Under the pieces are notes generated by a model. It searched no databases and was not told where the DNA came from. It saw nothing but the letters and a program-made list of their open reading frames with translations. A stretch of 32,312 nt of DNA from H111-94 sp034436045 (GTDB taxonomy: Bacteria; Chloroflexota; Ktedonobacteria; Ktedonobacterales; Ktedonobacteraceae): the NCBI GenBank assembly GCA_034436045.1, contig DAOTVZ010000014.1, positions 1 to 32,312 of the forward strand, given 5' to 3'. Both the position numbers and the translations under genes were made by a program. Positions 8,539 to 16,457 of this stretch are shown here, one piece after another; the first letter of the stretch is position 1, and every line of letters starts with the position of its first letter.

Positions 8539-8575
8539 GACTATGCCCCCATCGCGGAGAGAAAGGGGCATAGTC
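8539..8575. terminator. Intercistronic hairpin 2 (partial terminator or mRNA stabiliser)
   Basis: GACTATGCCCC and GGGGCATAGTC form a perfect 11-bp stem around a 15-base loop. It stands between the hairpin at 8630-8690 and the permease ribosome site at about 8490-8497. No T run follows on either strand, so it more likely protects or attenuates the mRNA than ends it outright. Confidence 0.55.
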
Positions 8576-8629
8576 CGAATGATTCTCCCCATTACGGGTA
8601 CATCCCTGCCTTTCCGAAGCACATGGGTA

Positions 8630-8690
8630 GAAGATGTCGTAATACCCGCAAGGGACACGGACCGGGGAACCGTGTAGCCACGACATCTTC
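8630..8690. terminator. Intercistronic hairpin 1, nested, just after the binding-protein gene
   Basis: The outer arms GAAGATGTCGT (8630-8640) and ACGACATCTTC (8680-8690) pair perfectly over 11 bp. Inside, ACACGG (8655-8660) pairs with CCGTGT (8670-8675). On the coding (-) strand it begins 17 bases after the stop of the binding-protein gene. Hairpins at this point in ABC importer operons are known to keep binding-protein mRNA more abundant than permease mRNA (malE-malF is the classical case); that role here is inference. Confidence 0.6.
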
Positions 8691-8706
8691 CCCCTCTCCG
8701 AATGGA

Positions 8707-10104
8707 TCAGGAACCGTAGACCGACGAAGCGGTGCTTTCTAGCGAGGCGAGGATGCTGTCCAGCGATGATGGATTCTGGATGTAATTGAGGGTCGCTTTC
8801 CAGTAAGCGTTCTCCATCGCGGAAGGCATCGAGTCATCCTGGCTGAAACGGAACGAGGTAGCGTTGATCAACTGTTTAGCAGTATTGGCAGACACGACGT
8901 CTGGATAGGCGCTCAAAGGCACCGCTTTGTTGACGGAGGTTTTTCCACCCCTCTTTACCCAGATTTCCTGCGCTTCCGCTGTGGTGAGAAATTCCATGTA
9001 CGCGCGCGTGCCATTGTTGTCTTTCATCGCCACATAGATGTCCGCCGTACCGGTGACTGCTCCCGCATAGGCCGGGTTGAGCGTGGGCCAGGGGAAGAAG
9101 TCAAAGTCCGTGCCGGGTACAATGCCTGGGAATTGGGCGGTAATAAACGCTTCCGTGAAATCGCCCAGGTAGTACATGTAAGCCTTTGGAGGCGTGTCAA
9201 AGGGCAAGTAGGAGGCGGGCTGGAAGTTGGTCGCCAGAATGGACTGCGGCGCGCCGTTGATATAGTGATGCCCTTGCACAATCTGGCCGAAGTACTGGAA
9301 GGCATTCTTGACGCTGGGATCCGTCCAGGGAATCTGGTGCGCGACCCACTTGTCAGACATCTCCGGGCCGTTCAGAGTGAGGTAGATCTGGTCGATCCAG
9401 TCGGCGGCAGGCCAACCACTGGCCGCTCCACTTTCAACACCCATTGACCAGGGATACAAGCCTTTGGCAGCGATCTGGTTCGACAGCGTGATCATATCCT
9501 GCCAGGTCGTGGGAACGCTCCAGCCATTGGCCGCGAACTGCTTGGGGCTATACCAGATCGTACCTTTGGTGTTAGCCAGGAAGGGCACGCCATACATGCC
9601 ACCGTTGACCGAGACTACATCGATCCAGGTCTGTGCGTAATTCTGCCGGATCTGCTTCATATCTAAGAAGGTATCCAGGCGCAGCAATTTCCCCTCACTG
9701 GCATAAGTTTTGAGCAAAGACGGAGGCGGGGCGGCGATGTCGGGGGGATTGTTACCCCTGACACGTGTATTCAGAACAGTCGGCAGGTCGCGCGTAGACT
9801 CGACGTTGACCTTGATGCCGGTCTTGGCCGTAAAAGCCGCGTTGACGGCGTTGTAGTTATCCAGCTCTGTCCCGCTGATGACCACCAGAGCGTCAATGGA
9901 TTTGACCGTAGCCGGTGTGCTACTGCTGTTCACGTTGCTGCCAGTGCTACCACAAGCCTCCAGCAGCGAGACGGCTGCACCGGCGGACAGGCCGACGGCC
10001 ATAGCACGCTGCACGAACTGTCGGCGGGTTATCCTGAAGTGCGTATATTCTTCGACTAACTGCTCCACGGTGTTACGCTGTTGATGACGATTAAATACGG
10101 GCAT
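8707..10104 (-). CDS. ABC sugar importer, extracellular solute-binding lipoprotein
   Basis: 465 residues, the COG1653 (family 1) size. The N-terminus carries a twin-arginine motif (ITRRQF, R27-R28) after an unusually long 26-residue charged lead, then a hydrophobic stretch and a lipobox LLEAC (47-51). The mature protein should be exported folded by Tat and lipid-anchored at C51. A Ser/Gly/Asn-rich linker follows, then the binding fold with Trp- and Tyr-rich segments (WSYTPKQF-like, GWPAADW, YMYYLGDF) suited to sugar stacking. AAAGGAG precedes the ATG. It is first of the three importer genes; the WD40 anti-sigma gene ends 53 bases upstream on the same strand without a clear terminator between. 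The sugar is not identifiable. Confidence 0.93.
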   Translation of the reverse strand: MPVFNRHQQRNTVEQLVEEYTHFRITRRQFVQRAMAVGLSAGAAVSLLEACGSTGSNVNSSSTPATVKSIDALVVISGTELDNYNAVNAAFTAKTGIKVNVESTRDLPTVLNTRVRGNNPPDIAAPPPSLLKTYASEGKLLRLDTFLDMKQIRQNYAQTWIDVVSVNGGMYGVPFLANTKGTIWYSPKQFAANGWSVPTTWQDMITLSNQIAAKGLYPWSMGVESGAASGWPAADWIDQIYLTLNGPEMSDKWVAHQIPWTDPSVKNAFQYFGQIVQGHHYINGAPQSILATNFQPASYLPFDTPPKAYMYYLGDFTEAFITAQFPGIVPGTDFDFFPWPTLNPAYAGAVTGTADIYVAMKDNNGTRAYMEFLTTAEAQEIWVKRGGKTSVNKAVPLSAYPDVVSANTAKQLINATSFRFSQDDSMPSAMENAYWKATLNYIQNPSSLDSILASLESTASSVYGS

Positions 10105-10157
10105 GGTTCTCTCCTTTGTGGGTATTAGGAAACTAACAAGAACAAAACCATCTCAGG

Positions 10158-11489
10158 TTAGCCAGGCAAAGAAACTTGCCAGACCTGCACAGTATCATCC
10201 CAACTGGCCGAGGCGATATAACGCCCATCCGGCGACCACGCGACGGCATCTACGTTATCGCTATGTCCCCGATAGATGACGAAGGGGAAACCTGTCTTTA
10301 CGTTCCATACACGCACGGTATGATCCCAACTGGCCGAGGCGATGTAACGCCCATCCGGCGACCAGGCCACTGATCTCACCTCGTTGGTATGTTCTTTGTA
10401 GTTCGAGACAAGCATTCCCGTCATCACATCCCATATTTGCACACTACCATCTCTGCCTCCAACAGCGATATAGCGGCTATCCGGCGACCAGGCCACTGTG
10501 TTCACAATATCGGCATCATCGGGATTGGTATAGGCGTATGGAAGAGGGACTTCTGTTTGTGCATCCACCACATACGTCGAAGAATCCCTCACTCCAACGG
10601 CGATGTAGCGCCCATTGGGCGACCACGCAACAGCATCGACAAAATCTGCATACGTGAAACTAAAGAGCTGGGTACCCGTGCGCACATCCCACACCTGCAT
10701 TGTGTGGTCCCAACTGCCGGAGGCGATATACTGGCCATTCGGCGACCAGGCCACCGAACTCACCTCTTGCGTATGCCCCCGATAAGTCTGGACAAGGGTT
10801 CCCGTATCCACATTCCACACCTGCACAGTATGATCCCAACTGCCGGAGGCGATATAGCGGCTATCCGGCGACCAGGCTACCGCATCGACGATATCGCCCA
10901 TCGCGTAGGTCAGGATCAAGGCCCGTGTCTTTGCATTCCATACGCGCACAGTATGATCCCAACTGCCGGAGGCGATGTACTGGCCATTGGGTGACCAGGC
11001 CACCGCATCCACAAAATCACTATGCCCCCGGTAAGTGTAGAGTGTTGTTCCTGCCGGACGTTCAATAGTGGTATTGATAGTACGCGAGCCGAAAAGCAAT
11101 AACAGGCCGATAACGAGAGCCGCCACTACGACGACTGCCAGTGATTTACTGATAGAGGTTGCAAACGAGCCGCCCGGTCTCGCCGGACGTCGCATGTTTG
11201 AGACACGGGGAGAGGATTGTGCGAAGCCAACGGCTTTCGCCATACCTCCTTCCTTCTCCCTTTCATCCCTGACAGTCAGTTGCGAAGTAAGCCGTGGTAA
11301 CGGCTGCATAATCGGAGGAGGCAACGCTTTGAGACGAGCGTCAAGATAACGATAGTCGGCCTGTGCTGCCGCACATGCCGGGCAAATTCTTATATGCGCT
11401 TCGAGTGCCGCCCGATCAGCCGGTGAAAGGTCTTCATGCCTGAGGGCAAGTTTTTCGGCCCAGGCTGTGCAAGGAGGTTGATTACCCAT
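10158..11489 (-). CDS. Membrane anti-sigma factor with extracytoplasmic seven-bladed WD40 propeller
   Basis: 443 residues. The N-terminus is a zinc-binding anti-sigma-like domain: H32-x3-C36-x2-C39 (HIRICPAC), with an additional C7. After a Pro/Arg-rich linker a transmembrane helix spans about 116-135 (positive residues before it, so C-terminus outside). The rest, about 145-443, is seven WD40 repeats of ~41 residues, each with VAWSPxxxYIAxxxxD and ending in VW/IW-D/N; blade 4 is the most divergent (SSTYVVD). Seven repeats make one closed propeller. The sigma factor gene ends five bases upstream, so the two form a sigma/anti-sigma pair. WD40 propellers are normally cytoplasmic scaffolds; here the propeller would be the external sensor or the partner of an external ligand. 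Adjacent repeats are also strongly similar at DNA level. Confidence 0.88.
   Translation of the reverse strand: MGNQPPCTAWAEKLALRHEDLSPADRAALEAHIRICPACAAAQADYRYLDARLKALPPPIMQPLPRLTSQLTVRDEREKEGGMAKAVGFAQSSPRVSNMRRPARPGGSFATSISKSLAVVVVAALVIGLLLLFGSRTINTTIERPAGTTLYTYRGHSDFVDAVAWSPNGQYIASGSWDHTVRVWNAKTRALILTYAMGDIVDAVAWSPDSRYIASGSWDHTVQVWNVDTGTLVQTYRGHTQEVSSVAWSPNGQYIASGSWDHTMQVWDVRTGTQLFSFTYADFVDAVAWSPNGRYIAVGVRDSSTYVVDAQTEVPLPYAYTNPDDADIVNTVAWSPDSRYIAVGGRDGSVQIWDVMTGMLVSNYKEHTNEVRSVAWSPDGRYIASASWDHTVRVWNVKTGFPFVIYRGHSDNVDAVAWSPDGRYIASASWDDTVQVWQVSLPG
10170..11055. repeat. Tandem coding repeats of the WD40 propeller
   Basis: About seven units with ~120-130-bp spacing. Segments such as the one containing TATGATCCCAACTG with GCCGGAGGCGAT recur almost unchanged between several blades, which suggests recent duplication or gene conversion between blades. 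It is coding repetition, not a CRISPR or intergenic array. Confidence 0.75.
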
Positions 11490-11494
11490 AGGTC

Positions 11495-12109
11495 TTATCT
11501 TCCCTCCTTCGTCACAACACTTTGTTCCTTTATAAGCCGATGATAGATTTGACGTAGCTCCTCTTTTCCTCGGCTGACATACTTGCTCACAGACGACTCC
11601 TTCATTTTTAGAATTTCAGCAATCTTTCGCTGTGGCAGCTCTTCTATCACATATAAAATAAGACATGGGCGATAGGTGGGAGAGACACGCGCCAGAGCTA
11701 GCTTTAGCAGTTCTGTCTCTTCTACCTGTTCCTCCGGCCCTGCAATACTTAATTCCGCGTCCTTTTCTCTATAGGAATCCCATGGAACAAGATGCAAGTG
11801 TTGCGCTCGATGCTGGTAGTTATAGGCACAGTTGGTAGCAATACGGTAGAGCCAGCCTGCAAAATGTGTCGGCTCACGCAGAGACGGTAATGACTCCCAC
11901 GCTTTCATAAATGTCTCCTGTGTTAGTTCGCAGCCAACGCCATCATTCCCCGTCATACGGCTCAAATAGCGACTTATACGGCTGGTATAGCGCTCATAAA
12001 GTAGTTCAAATGCTCGCTGGTCTCCATCATAGGCACGCCTCACCAGTTGGCATTCGTCAGGAAAATCCTCTACACCGGAGGAAGAGGTATCTTCTGTCCA
12101 GTAAGACAT
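11495..12109 (-). CDS. ECF-type RNA polymerase sigma factor
   Basis: 204 residues. Region 2 spans about 29-103 (DGDQRAFELLYERY, then ELTQETFMKAW and HFAGWLYRIATNCAYNY). An acidic linker (116-133) leads to region 4 (about 134-192) with the helix-turn-helix LPQRKIAEILKMKESSVSKYVSRGKEEL. There is no region 1 or 3, as usual for ECF factors. GGGAG precedes the ATG at 12109. The anti-sigma gene follows after five bases, so the sigma should be held at the membrane until the WD40 protein is triggered. Its target promoters are unknown; the downstream sugar importer genes on the same strand are candidates. Confidence 0.95.
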   Translation of the reverse strand: MSYWTEDTSSSGVEDFPDECQLVRRAYDGDQRAFELLYERYTSRISRYLSRMTGNDGVGCELTQETFMKAWESLPSLREPTHFAGWLYRIATNCAYNYQHRAQHLHLVPWDSYREKDAELSIAGPEEQVEETELLKLALARVSPTYRPCLILYVIEELPQRKIAEILKMKESSVSKYVSRGKEELRQIYHRLIKEQSVVTKEGR

Positions 12110-12458
12110 GGCCAGACTCCCTATCAGAGTTTCTTCCCTCTTTTTTCATCATTGAACGGTAAACTTCTGTCACGGCTACTACGGACAAAGAAGACAAAAT
12201 ATCACAGGCCGCTACCATAGCGACAATATGCCATGCTCTGCTCTGGGTAGTAGTTTCACAGGAACTCTCTATTCTTAAAGACACAAAAAATGCCGAAAAC
12301 ATGACAATCAATTTGGACAAGGCTGAGGATGCCCGTCAGTTTTTGCATGGCGAGCGCAAGGCGAAGTTCCCCATCACGAACAGGTATAATCATGATATAC
12401 TTAAGAGCAGATAGCATCATTATTCGACGGAGAATAGTCTAGCGAGGAAGATATTCTA
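12110..12458. other. Divergent intergenic region
   Basis: 349 bases between the sigma factor (-) and MBL gene (+). A TATAAT (12385-12390) about 68 bases before the MBL ATG is the best -10; no convincing -35 stands 16-18 bases before it. I see no clear ECF-type promoter, repeat or RNA gene here, and the short open frames through it have no recognisable content. Confidence 0.5.
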
Positions 12459-13412
12459 ATGGCTGATTCCGCACTGGAAAATCCTAATGCACCCGTTTCT
12501 GCTCCTGAACCCGCCAGAACGGAACGACTGGCCGAAGGCGTCTACGCGCTCGTGACCGGCGGCGACCCCAATACCGGCTTTATCATCGGAGAGCGCGGCG
12601 TGGTGGTCATCGATGCGCGCGCGACACCGGCCCTGGCGCGCGAAACCCTCTCCATTATTCGCCAGCTTACCGATAAACCCATCCGCTATCTCGTCCTGAC
12701 CCACTATCATGCTGTGCGCGTCCTCGGCGCATCTGGTCTGGGGGCCGAGCATATCATCGCGCACCGCAATACACGCGACCTGATCCGCGAGCGTGGTCAG
12801 CAGGACTTTGAGTCGGAGGCCCGCCGCTTCCCGCGCCTCTTCCACGACATCTCATCCGTGCCGGGCCTGACGCATCCCGATATTTGTTTCGACGACACCA
12901 TGATCCTTGATCTTGGAAACCGCGAGGTGCAGTTGCTCTGGCTGGGCCGCGCCCACACAGAGGGCGATACGGCAGTCTGGTTGCCACAGGAGCGCGTGCT
13001 GTTCGCCGGTGATCTCGTCGAGGCCAGCGCCGCTCCCTACTGCGGCGATGCCTACATCCTGGACTGGCCCACCACGCTGGCAAACGTACGCGCGCTCGGT
13101 GCGCACGTGGTCGTCCCTGGTCGCGGCGACGTGGTACGCAACGAAGCTGTTGGCAAGGCCATTGATGAAACCGAGGCTTACCTGACGATCTTGCGCGATA
13201 CCGTGCGTAGCGCCGTTCTGGCCGAGGCCAGCGTAGCCGAGGCGTACCGCGCCGCAGAAACGGCGTTGACACCGCGCTTTGGCACCTGGGCCATCTTCAA
13301 ACATTGCCTGCCCTTCAACGTGCAACGCATGTACGACGAGATCAGCGGCACACGCCCACGCATCTGGACGGAGAGCCGCGACGCCGCTCTCTGGCAATCT
13401 CTGGTCGTCTAA
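12459..13412 (+). CDS. MBL-fold protein with one intact metal site
   Basis: 317 residues; GAGGAAG before the ATG. The metallo-beta-lactamase fold is clear: VVVIDARATPA (strand and Asp loop), THYHAVRV (81-88), GRAHTEGDTAVW (163-174), LFAGDLVE (181-188) and PGRG (220-223). The normal motif is HxHxDH with a later PGHG. Here H82, H84, H166 and D185 remain, while the second-metal ligands Asp86, His87 and the PGHG His are replaced by V86, R87 and R222. So site 1 is complete and site 2 is lost. From memory the same HYHAVRVLGAS string recurs in homologues beside flavin hydroxylases, so this looks like a subfamily trait. The FAD monooxygenase gene starts 45 bases downstream; a joint aromatic-compound pathway is likely. 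Reaction unknown. Confidence 0.87.
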   Translation: MADSALENPNAPVSAPEPARTERLAEGVYALVTGGDPNTGFIIGERGVVVIDARATPALARETLSIIRQLTDKPIRYLVLTHYHAVRVLGASGLGAEHIIAHRNTRDLIRERGQQDFESEARRFPRLFHDISSVPGLTHPDICFDDTMILDLGNREVQLLWLGRAHTEGDTAVWLPQERVLFAGDLVEASAAPYCGDAYILDWPTTLANVRALGAHVVVPGRGDVVRNEAVGKAIDETEAYLTILRDTVRSAVLAEASVAEAYRAAETALTPRFGTWAIFKHCLPFNVQRMYDEISGTRPRIWTESRDAALWQSLVV

Positions 13413-13457
13413 GCACTAAACAAACGTGCTGAAGCTATCCCTACAGAGGTAACGGCC

Positions 13458-15164
13458 ATGATTGAACAGACATTGGCCCAACTTAAGCCGCGTACCGACT
13501 GGCAAGACCCCATTGTAATCGTGGGGGCCGGGCCAGTCGGCATGAGCGCCGCGCTGGGATTAACTCACTACGGCGTGCCTTGCCTCGTTCTCGACGATGG
13601 CAACGGCCCGGCGGTGGAAGGCTCACGCGCGATCTTCATGGAACGCCACACGCTGGAGATCCTTGGTACGTGGAGTCCCGTCGGCAAACAGATGGCCGAG
13701 CAGGGTATGACGCTGACCAGCGGGCGCGTCTTCTTCCGCAAGACAGAACTCTATAAAACCTTTTCTGCGCCGCCCGACCCCAATACGCCCTATCCGCGCT
13801 TCGTGAACATGCCACAAAACCTGCTTGAACACCTGCAATACGCGGCGCTCCAGCAGCGGTCATGTTGCGAGATACGCTGGCGGCATAAAGTGGTTGGGTT
13901 GACACAGGATGAGGCGAGCATACATTTAGAAGTGCAGACGCCTCAGGGGACAGAGTACGTCAAGGCGCAGTACGTGCTGGCGGCAGATGGCCCCAAAAGC
14001 ACCATGCGCCGCCTGCTCAACCTGCCCTTTCCAGGCGAGTCGCGCGATCATCATTTTCTCATTCTCGACGTGCGCATGAAGCTGGAGACGCCGCGCGAAC
14101 GCTGGTTCTGGTTCGACCCGCCCTTCAATCCCGGTCGCACGGCCTTGCTGCATCCCCAACCGGATAGCATTTATCGCCTGGACTACCAGCTTCCCCCCGA
14201 CACAGATTTAGAAGCGGTCAAAACGCCGGAGGCGCTGCATCAACGCATCGTGGCAACGGTGGGCGAACGCCCCTACGAGATCGTCTGGCACAGCATCTAC
14301 ACCTATCAGCAGCGCGCACTGGAGCAATTTCGACACGGGCGCATCTTCTTTATGGGTGACGCGGCGCACCTGATGTCACCCTTTGGTGGGCGCGGCCTGA
14401 ATAGCGGCGTGCAGGATGCCGCCAATCTGGTCTGGAAACTGCTGCTGGTACGCGCCGGACTCGCCGACGACACCCTGCTGAATAGCTATCACGATGAACG
14501 GCACGCCGCAGCGCTTGAGAACCTGTACCTGACCGCCGACACCATGAACTTCCTGGTGCCCGCCCCAGGCTTCGCGCGCTGGAAACGCGATATGATCCTG
14601 CGCCTGAGCCTGCCCTTCAAGTTCATGCGCAAGTATGTCAACGCCGGGCACATGTCCAATCCCTCAACCTATCGCCATTCTCCTATTATTTCAGAAGACC
14701 CCCTGCTCTCCACTCAGTACCAGGGGCCTGAGTCCGAACGCGCCATTTTTAAGCAATACCGTATTGGCCCACCCGCCGGGTCGCTGGCCCCGCTCAGCAT
14801 CCTGACCGATGCCACGACCGGCGCGCGTGTCCCGCTACTCGACTGCTTCGGCAACGGTTTTGTCGTCTTCTATTTCTGCCGTCACGCCGACAGGGGCCTG
14901 ACAGCCCTGGACGCCATACAGCAGCGCCTACCGGAACTCCCCATCGCACTCTACTTAATCACGCCGCAAGCTCCCACACAGGCCGTTCCGGCTTCTCTTC
15001 ATGTTCTGCTCGATCCAGAGCTAACCGCAACAAAGACCTACAACGCCGGTTCATGCACGCTTTATGTAATGCGGCCCGACCGCCACATTGCCGCACGTCG
15101 CTTCAGCAGCGAATTGGATGAACTACCGGCGTTGCTCATGCAGGCAGTTGGCAAGGCACCATAG
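13458..15164 (+). CDS. FAD-dependent aromatic-ring monooxygenase (MhpA/PheA-like)
   Basis: 568 residues, a class A flavoprotein hydroxylase. FAD motifs: GAGPVG (23-28) in the N-terminal Rossmann fold, the DG motif LAADGPKS (about 175-182), and FFMGDAAHLMSPFGGRGLN (about 296-314) holding the FAD ribityl. The C-terminal ~130 residues have the thioredoxin-like form of the phenol hydroxylase group. These enzymes use NAD(P)H and O2 to hydroxylate phenolic rings such as 3-hydroxyphenylpropionate, resorcinol or 2,4-dihydroxyphenols. No ring-cleavage dioxygenase is near, so the substrate is open. It follows the MBL gene in the same direction and converges with the thioesterase gene; a palindrome at 15187-15214 separates them. 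Confidence 0.93.
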   Translation: MIEQTLAQLKPRTDWQDPIVIVGAGPVGMSAALGLTHYGVPCLVLDDGNGPAVEGSRAIFMERHTLEILGTWSPVGKQMAEQGMTLTSGRVFFRKTELYKTFSAPPDPNTPYPRFVNMPQNLLEHLQYAALQQRSCCEIRWRHKVVGLTQDEASIHLEVQTPQGTEYVKAQYVLAADGPKSTMRRLLNLPFPGESRDHHFLILDVRMKLETPRERWFWFDPPFNPGRTALLHPQPDSIYRLDYQLPPDTDLEAVKTPEALHQRIVATVGERPYEIVWHSIYTYQQRALEQFRHGRIFFMGDAAHLMSPFGGRGLNSGVQDAANLVWKLLLVRAGLADDTLLNSYHDERHAAALENLYLTADTMNFLVPAPGFARWKRDMILRLSLPFKFMRKYVNAGHMSNPSTYRHSPIISEDPLLSTQYQGPESERAIFKQYRIGPPAGSLAPLSILTDATTGARVPLLDCFGNGFVVFYFCRHADRGLTALDAIQQRLPELPIALYLITPQAPTQAVPASLHVLLDPELTATKTYNAGSCTLYVMRPDRHIAARRFSSELDELPALLMQAVGKAP

Positions 15165-15186
15165 AAGCATGATAATCAGGTTCAGG

Positions 15187-15214
15187 TGTAGGGGCAGGTG
15201 TACCTGTCCCTACA
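15187..15214. repeat. GTAGGGGC-type palindrome, single unit; likely transcript end
   Basis: Arms of 13 bases, TGTAGGGGCAGGT (15187-15199) and ACCTGTCCCTACA (15202-15214), with one G-T mismatch and a two-base centre. It lies between two convergent genes (stops at 15164 and 15229) and shares the GTAGGGGC end with the two larger elements at 20147 and 32081. In RNA it folds into a stable stem from either side, so it may also end both transcripts. Confidence 0.7.
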
Positions 15215-15228
15215 GCGAGCGCTCTGGC

Positions 15229-15657
15229 TCAGCCAAGCTTATAGGTCACGAGTCCTTTGGCAACGGCCTTGCCTGCAAGAGTGCTGACCTCGACATCGAG
15301 ATAGACGAGGCGGCGGCCACGATGCAGAACACGCGCGACCGCCTGGATATCTTCCTGCGCTGCTGCCGTGAGATACGTCACCGTGAGACTGACGGTTGTG
15401 CCGCGCGTATTGGCGGGTACCGATGGATGAGACCAGGCGGCAGCGGCGGCAGCAGTGTCAATCAGCGTTGCAATTGCGCCGCCGTGAACGATGGTGCCGA
15501 CAGTCACCATCGCATCGCTGAAGGGCAGTGTCAACGTTGCCATATCTGGCTCAAGGGCGGTGAGCTGGATGCCGAGATGCTCAACAAATGGTGAGGTCGG
15601 TAGAAATTGTCGAATGAAGTCCGCTCCCGTGAGAGGAGCTTCGGTCGGTGTACTCAT
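15229..15657 (-). CDS. PaaI-family hotdog thioesterase
   Basis: 142 residues, a usual length for PaaI/YbgC-like hotdog (4HBT) enzymes. The signature is TIVHGGAIATLIDTAAA (about 77-93), where the HGG motif and the Asp of the long helix build the active site. These enzymes hydrolyse acyl- or aryl-CoA thioesters and often rescue CoA in aromatic and fatty-acid breakdown. AAGGAG stands before the ATG. It starts 14 bases after the stop of the 3-hydroxybutyrate dehydrogenase gene and is the last gene of the liv operon, converging with the FAD monooxygenase. Confidence 0.9.
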   Translation of the reverse strand: MSTPTEAPLTGADFIRQFLPTSPFVEHLGIQLTALEPDMATLTLPFSDAMVTVGTIVHGGAIATLIDTAAAAAAWSHPSVPANTRGTTVSLTVTYLTAAAQEDIQAVARVLHRGRRLVYLDVEVSTLAGKAVAKGLVTYKLG

Positions 15658-15671
15658 GCAAGGTCTCCTTC

Positions 15672-16442
15672 TTAGTGTGCCGTCCAGCCGCAGTCGATGA
15701 CCTGGGCACTGCCGGTGATAGCGCTGGCGGCGTCTGTGCAGAGATAGGTAGCGAGCTGCGCGACCTCATCAGGTTCAAGCAAGCGGTGGATGGCTCCCTC
15801 GGCCACCATGATTTTTTCTACCACCTCTGATTCAGGAATATTATGGATACGCGCCTGATCGGCAATCTGCTTCTCGACCAGCGGCGTTCTGACATACGAT
15901 GGACAAATAGCATTACAGGTCACGCCGTATTCGGCGGCTTCCAGCGCCGTTACCCTGGTCAGCCCTAGCAGACCATGTTTGGCAGAGACATAGGCCGATT
16001 TAAAGGCCGAGGCCCGCAAGGCGTGAACTGAGGCGATGTTGATAATGCGCCCCCACTTGCGCTCGTACATGCCGGGCAGCACAGCTTTGGTCAGCAAAAA
16101 TGGTGCCGTCAGCATGAGATCGATGATCTGTCGCCATTTGGCCTCTGGAAACTCTGTAATCGGTGCGACATGCTGAATGCCCGCGTTATTCACCAGAATA
16201 TCGATATGCCCCTCCGCCTTCAGCGTCTCTTGCACCAGTTGTTGAATGGCCTGACTATCTGTCATATCGGCGGCCTGAAAACGCGCGTGCGGCAAGCTTG
16301 CTGCTGCTGCTCGTCCGCCTTCAACATCGATGTCGCTTAAGGTGACATGGATGCCATGAGCGGCAAAATCGCGCGCAATCGCCAGGCCAATGCCGGAAGC
16401 GGCACCGGTTACGATGGCTACTTTGCCTTCTAGTTGTGTCAT
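15672..16442 (-). CDS. bdhA: D-3-hydroxybutyrate dehydrogenase (SDR)
   Basis: 256 residues, classical SDR. Cofactor motif TGAASGIG (12-19), D37 after strand 2 indicating NAD preference, NNAG (85-88), catalytic S138, Y151 and K155. The C-terminal region CPSYVRTPLVEKQI with a following Asp/Gln-rich helix and ITGSAQVIDCGWTAH is the form I know from D-3-hydroxybutyrate dehydrogenases, which interconvert 3-hydroxybutyrate and acetoacetate. Related SDRs on other 3-hydroxyacids cannot be excluded. AAGGAG precedes the ATG; the gene begins 15 bases after livF ends, so it belongs to the importer operon, linking uptake with oxidation of a short hydroxyacid or breakdown product. Confidence 0.82.
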   Translation of the reverse strand: MTQLEGKVAIVTGAASGIGLAIARDFAAHGIHVTLSDIDVEGGRAAAASLPHARFQAADMTDSQAIQQLVQETLKAEGHIDILVNNAGIQHVAPITEFPEAKWRQIIDLMLTAPFLLTKAVLPGMYERKWGRIINIASVHALRASAFKSAYVSAKHGLLGLTRVTALEAAEYGVTCNAICPSYVRTPLVEKQIADQARIHNIPESEVVEKIMVAEGAIHRLLEPDEVAQLATYLCTDAASAITGSAQVIDCGWTAH

Positions 16443-16457
16443 GAAAATTTCTCCTTG

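Noticed and set aside
6653..10104. Search for a MalK/UgpC-type ATPase gene belonging to the sugar importer.
   Set aside because: No ATPase motif lies in or next to this cluster; the only ATPases in the window are LivF and LivG, which belong to another importer class.
10389..10994. A 201-residue frame on + with repeated IPTAGGDIAAIRRPG-like units.
   Set aside because: It is the complement of the WD40 blades; its regularity comes from the repeated codons of the - strand gene, and it has no ribosome site.
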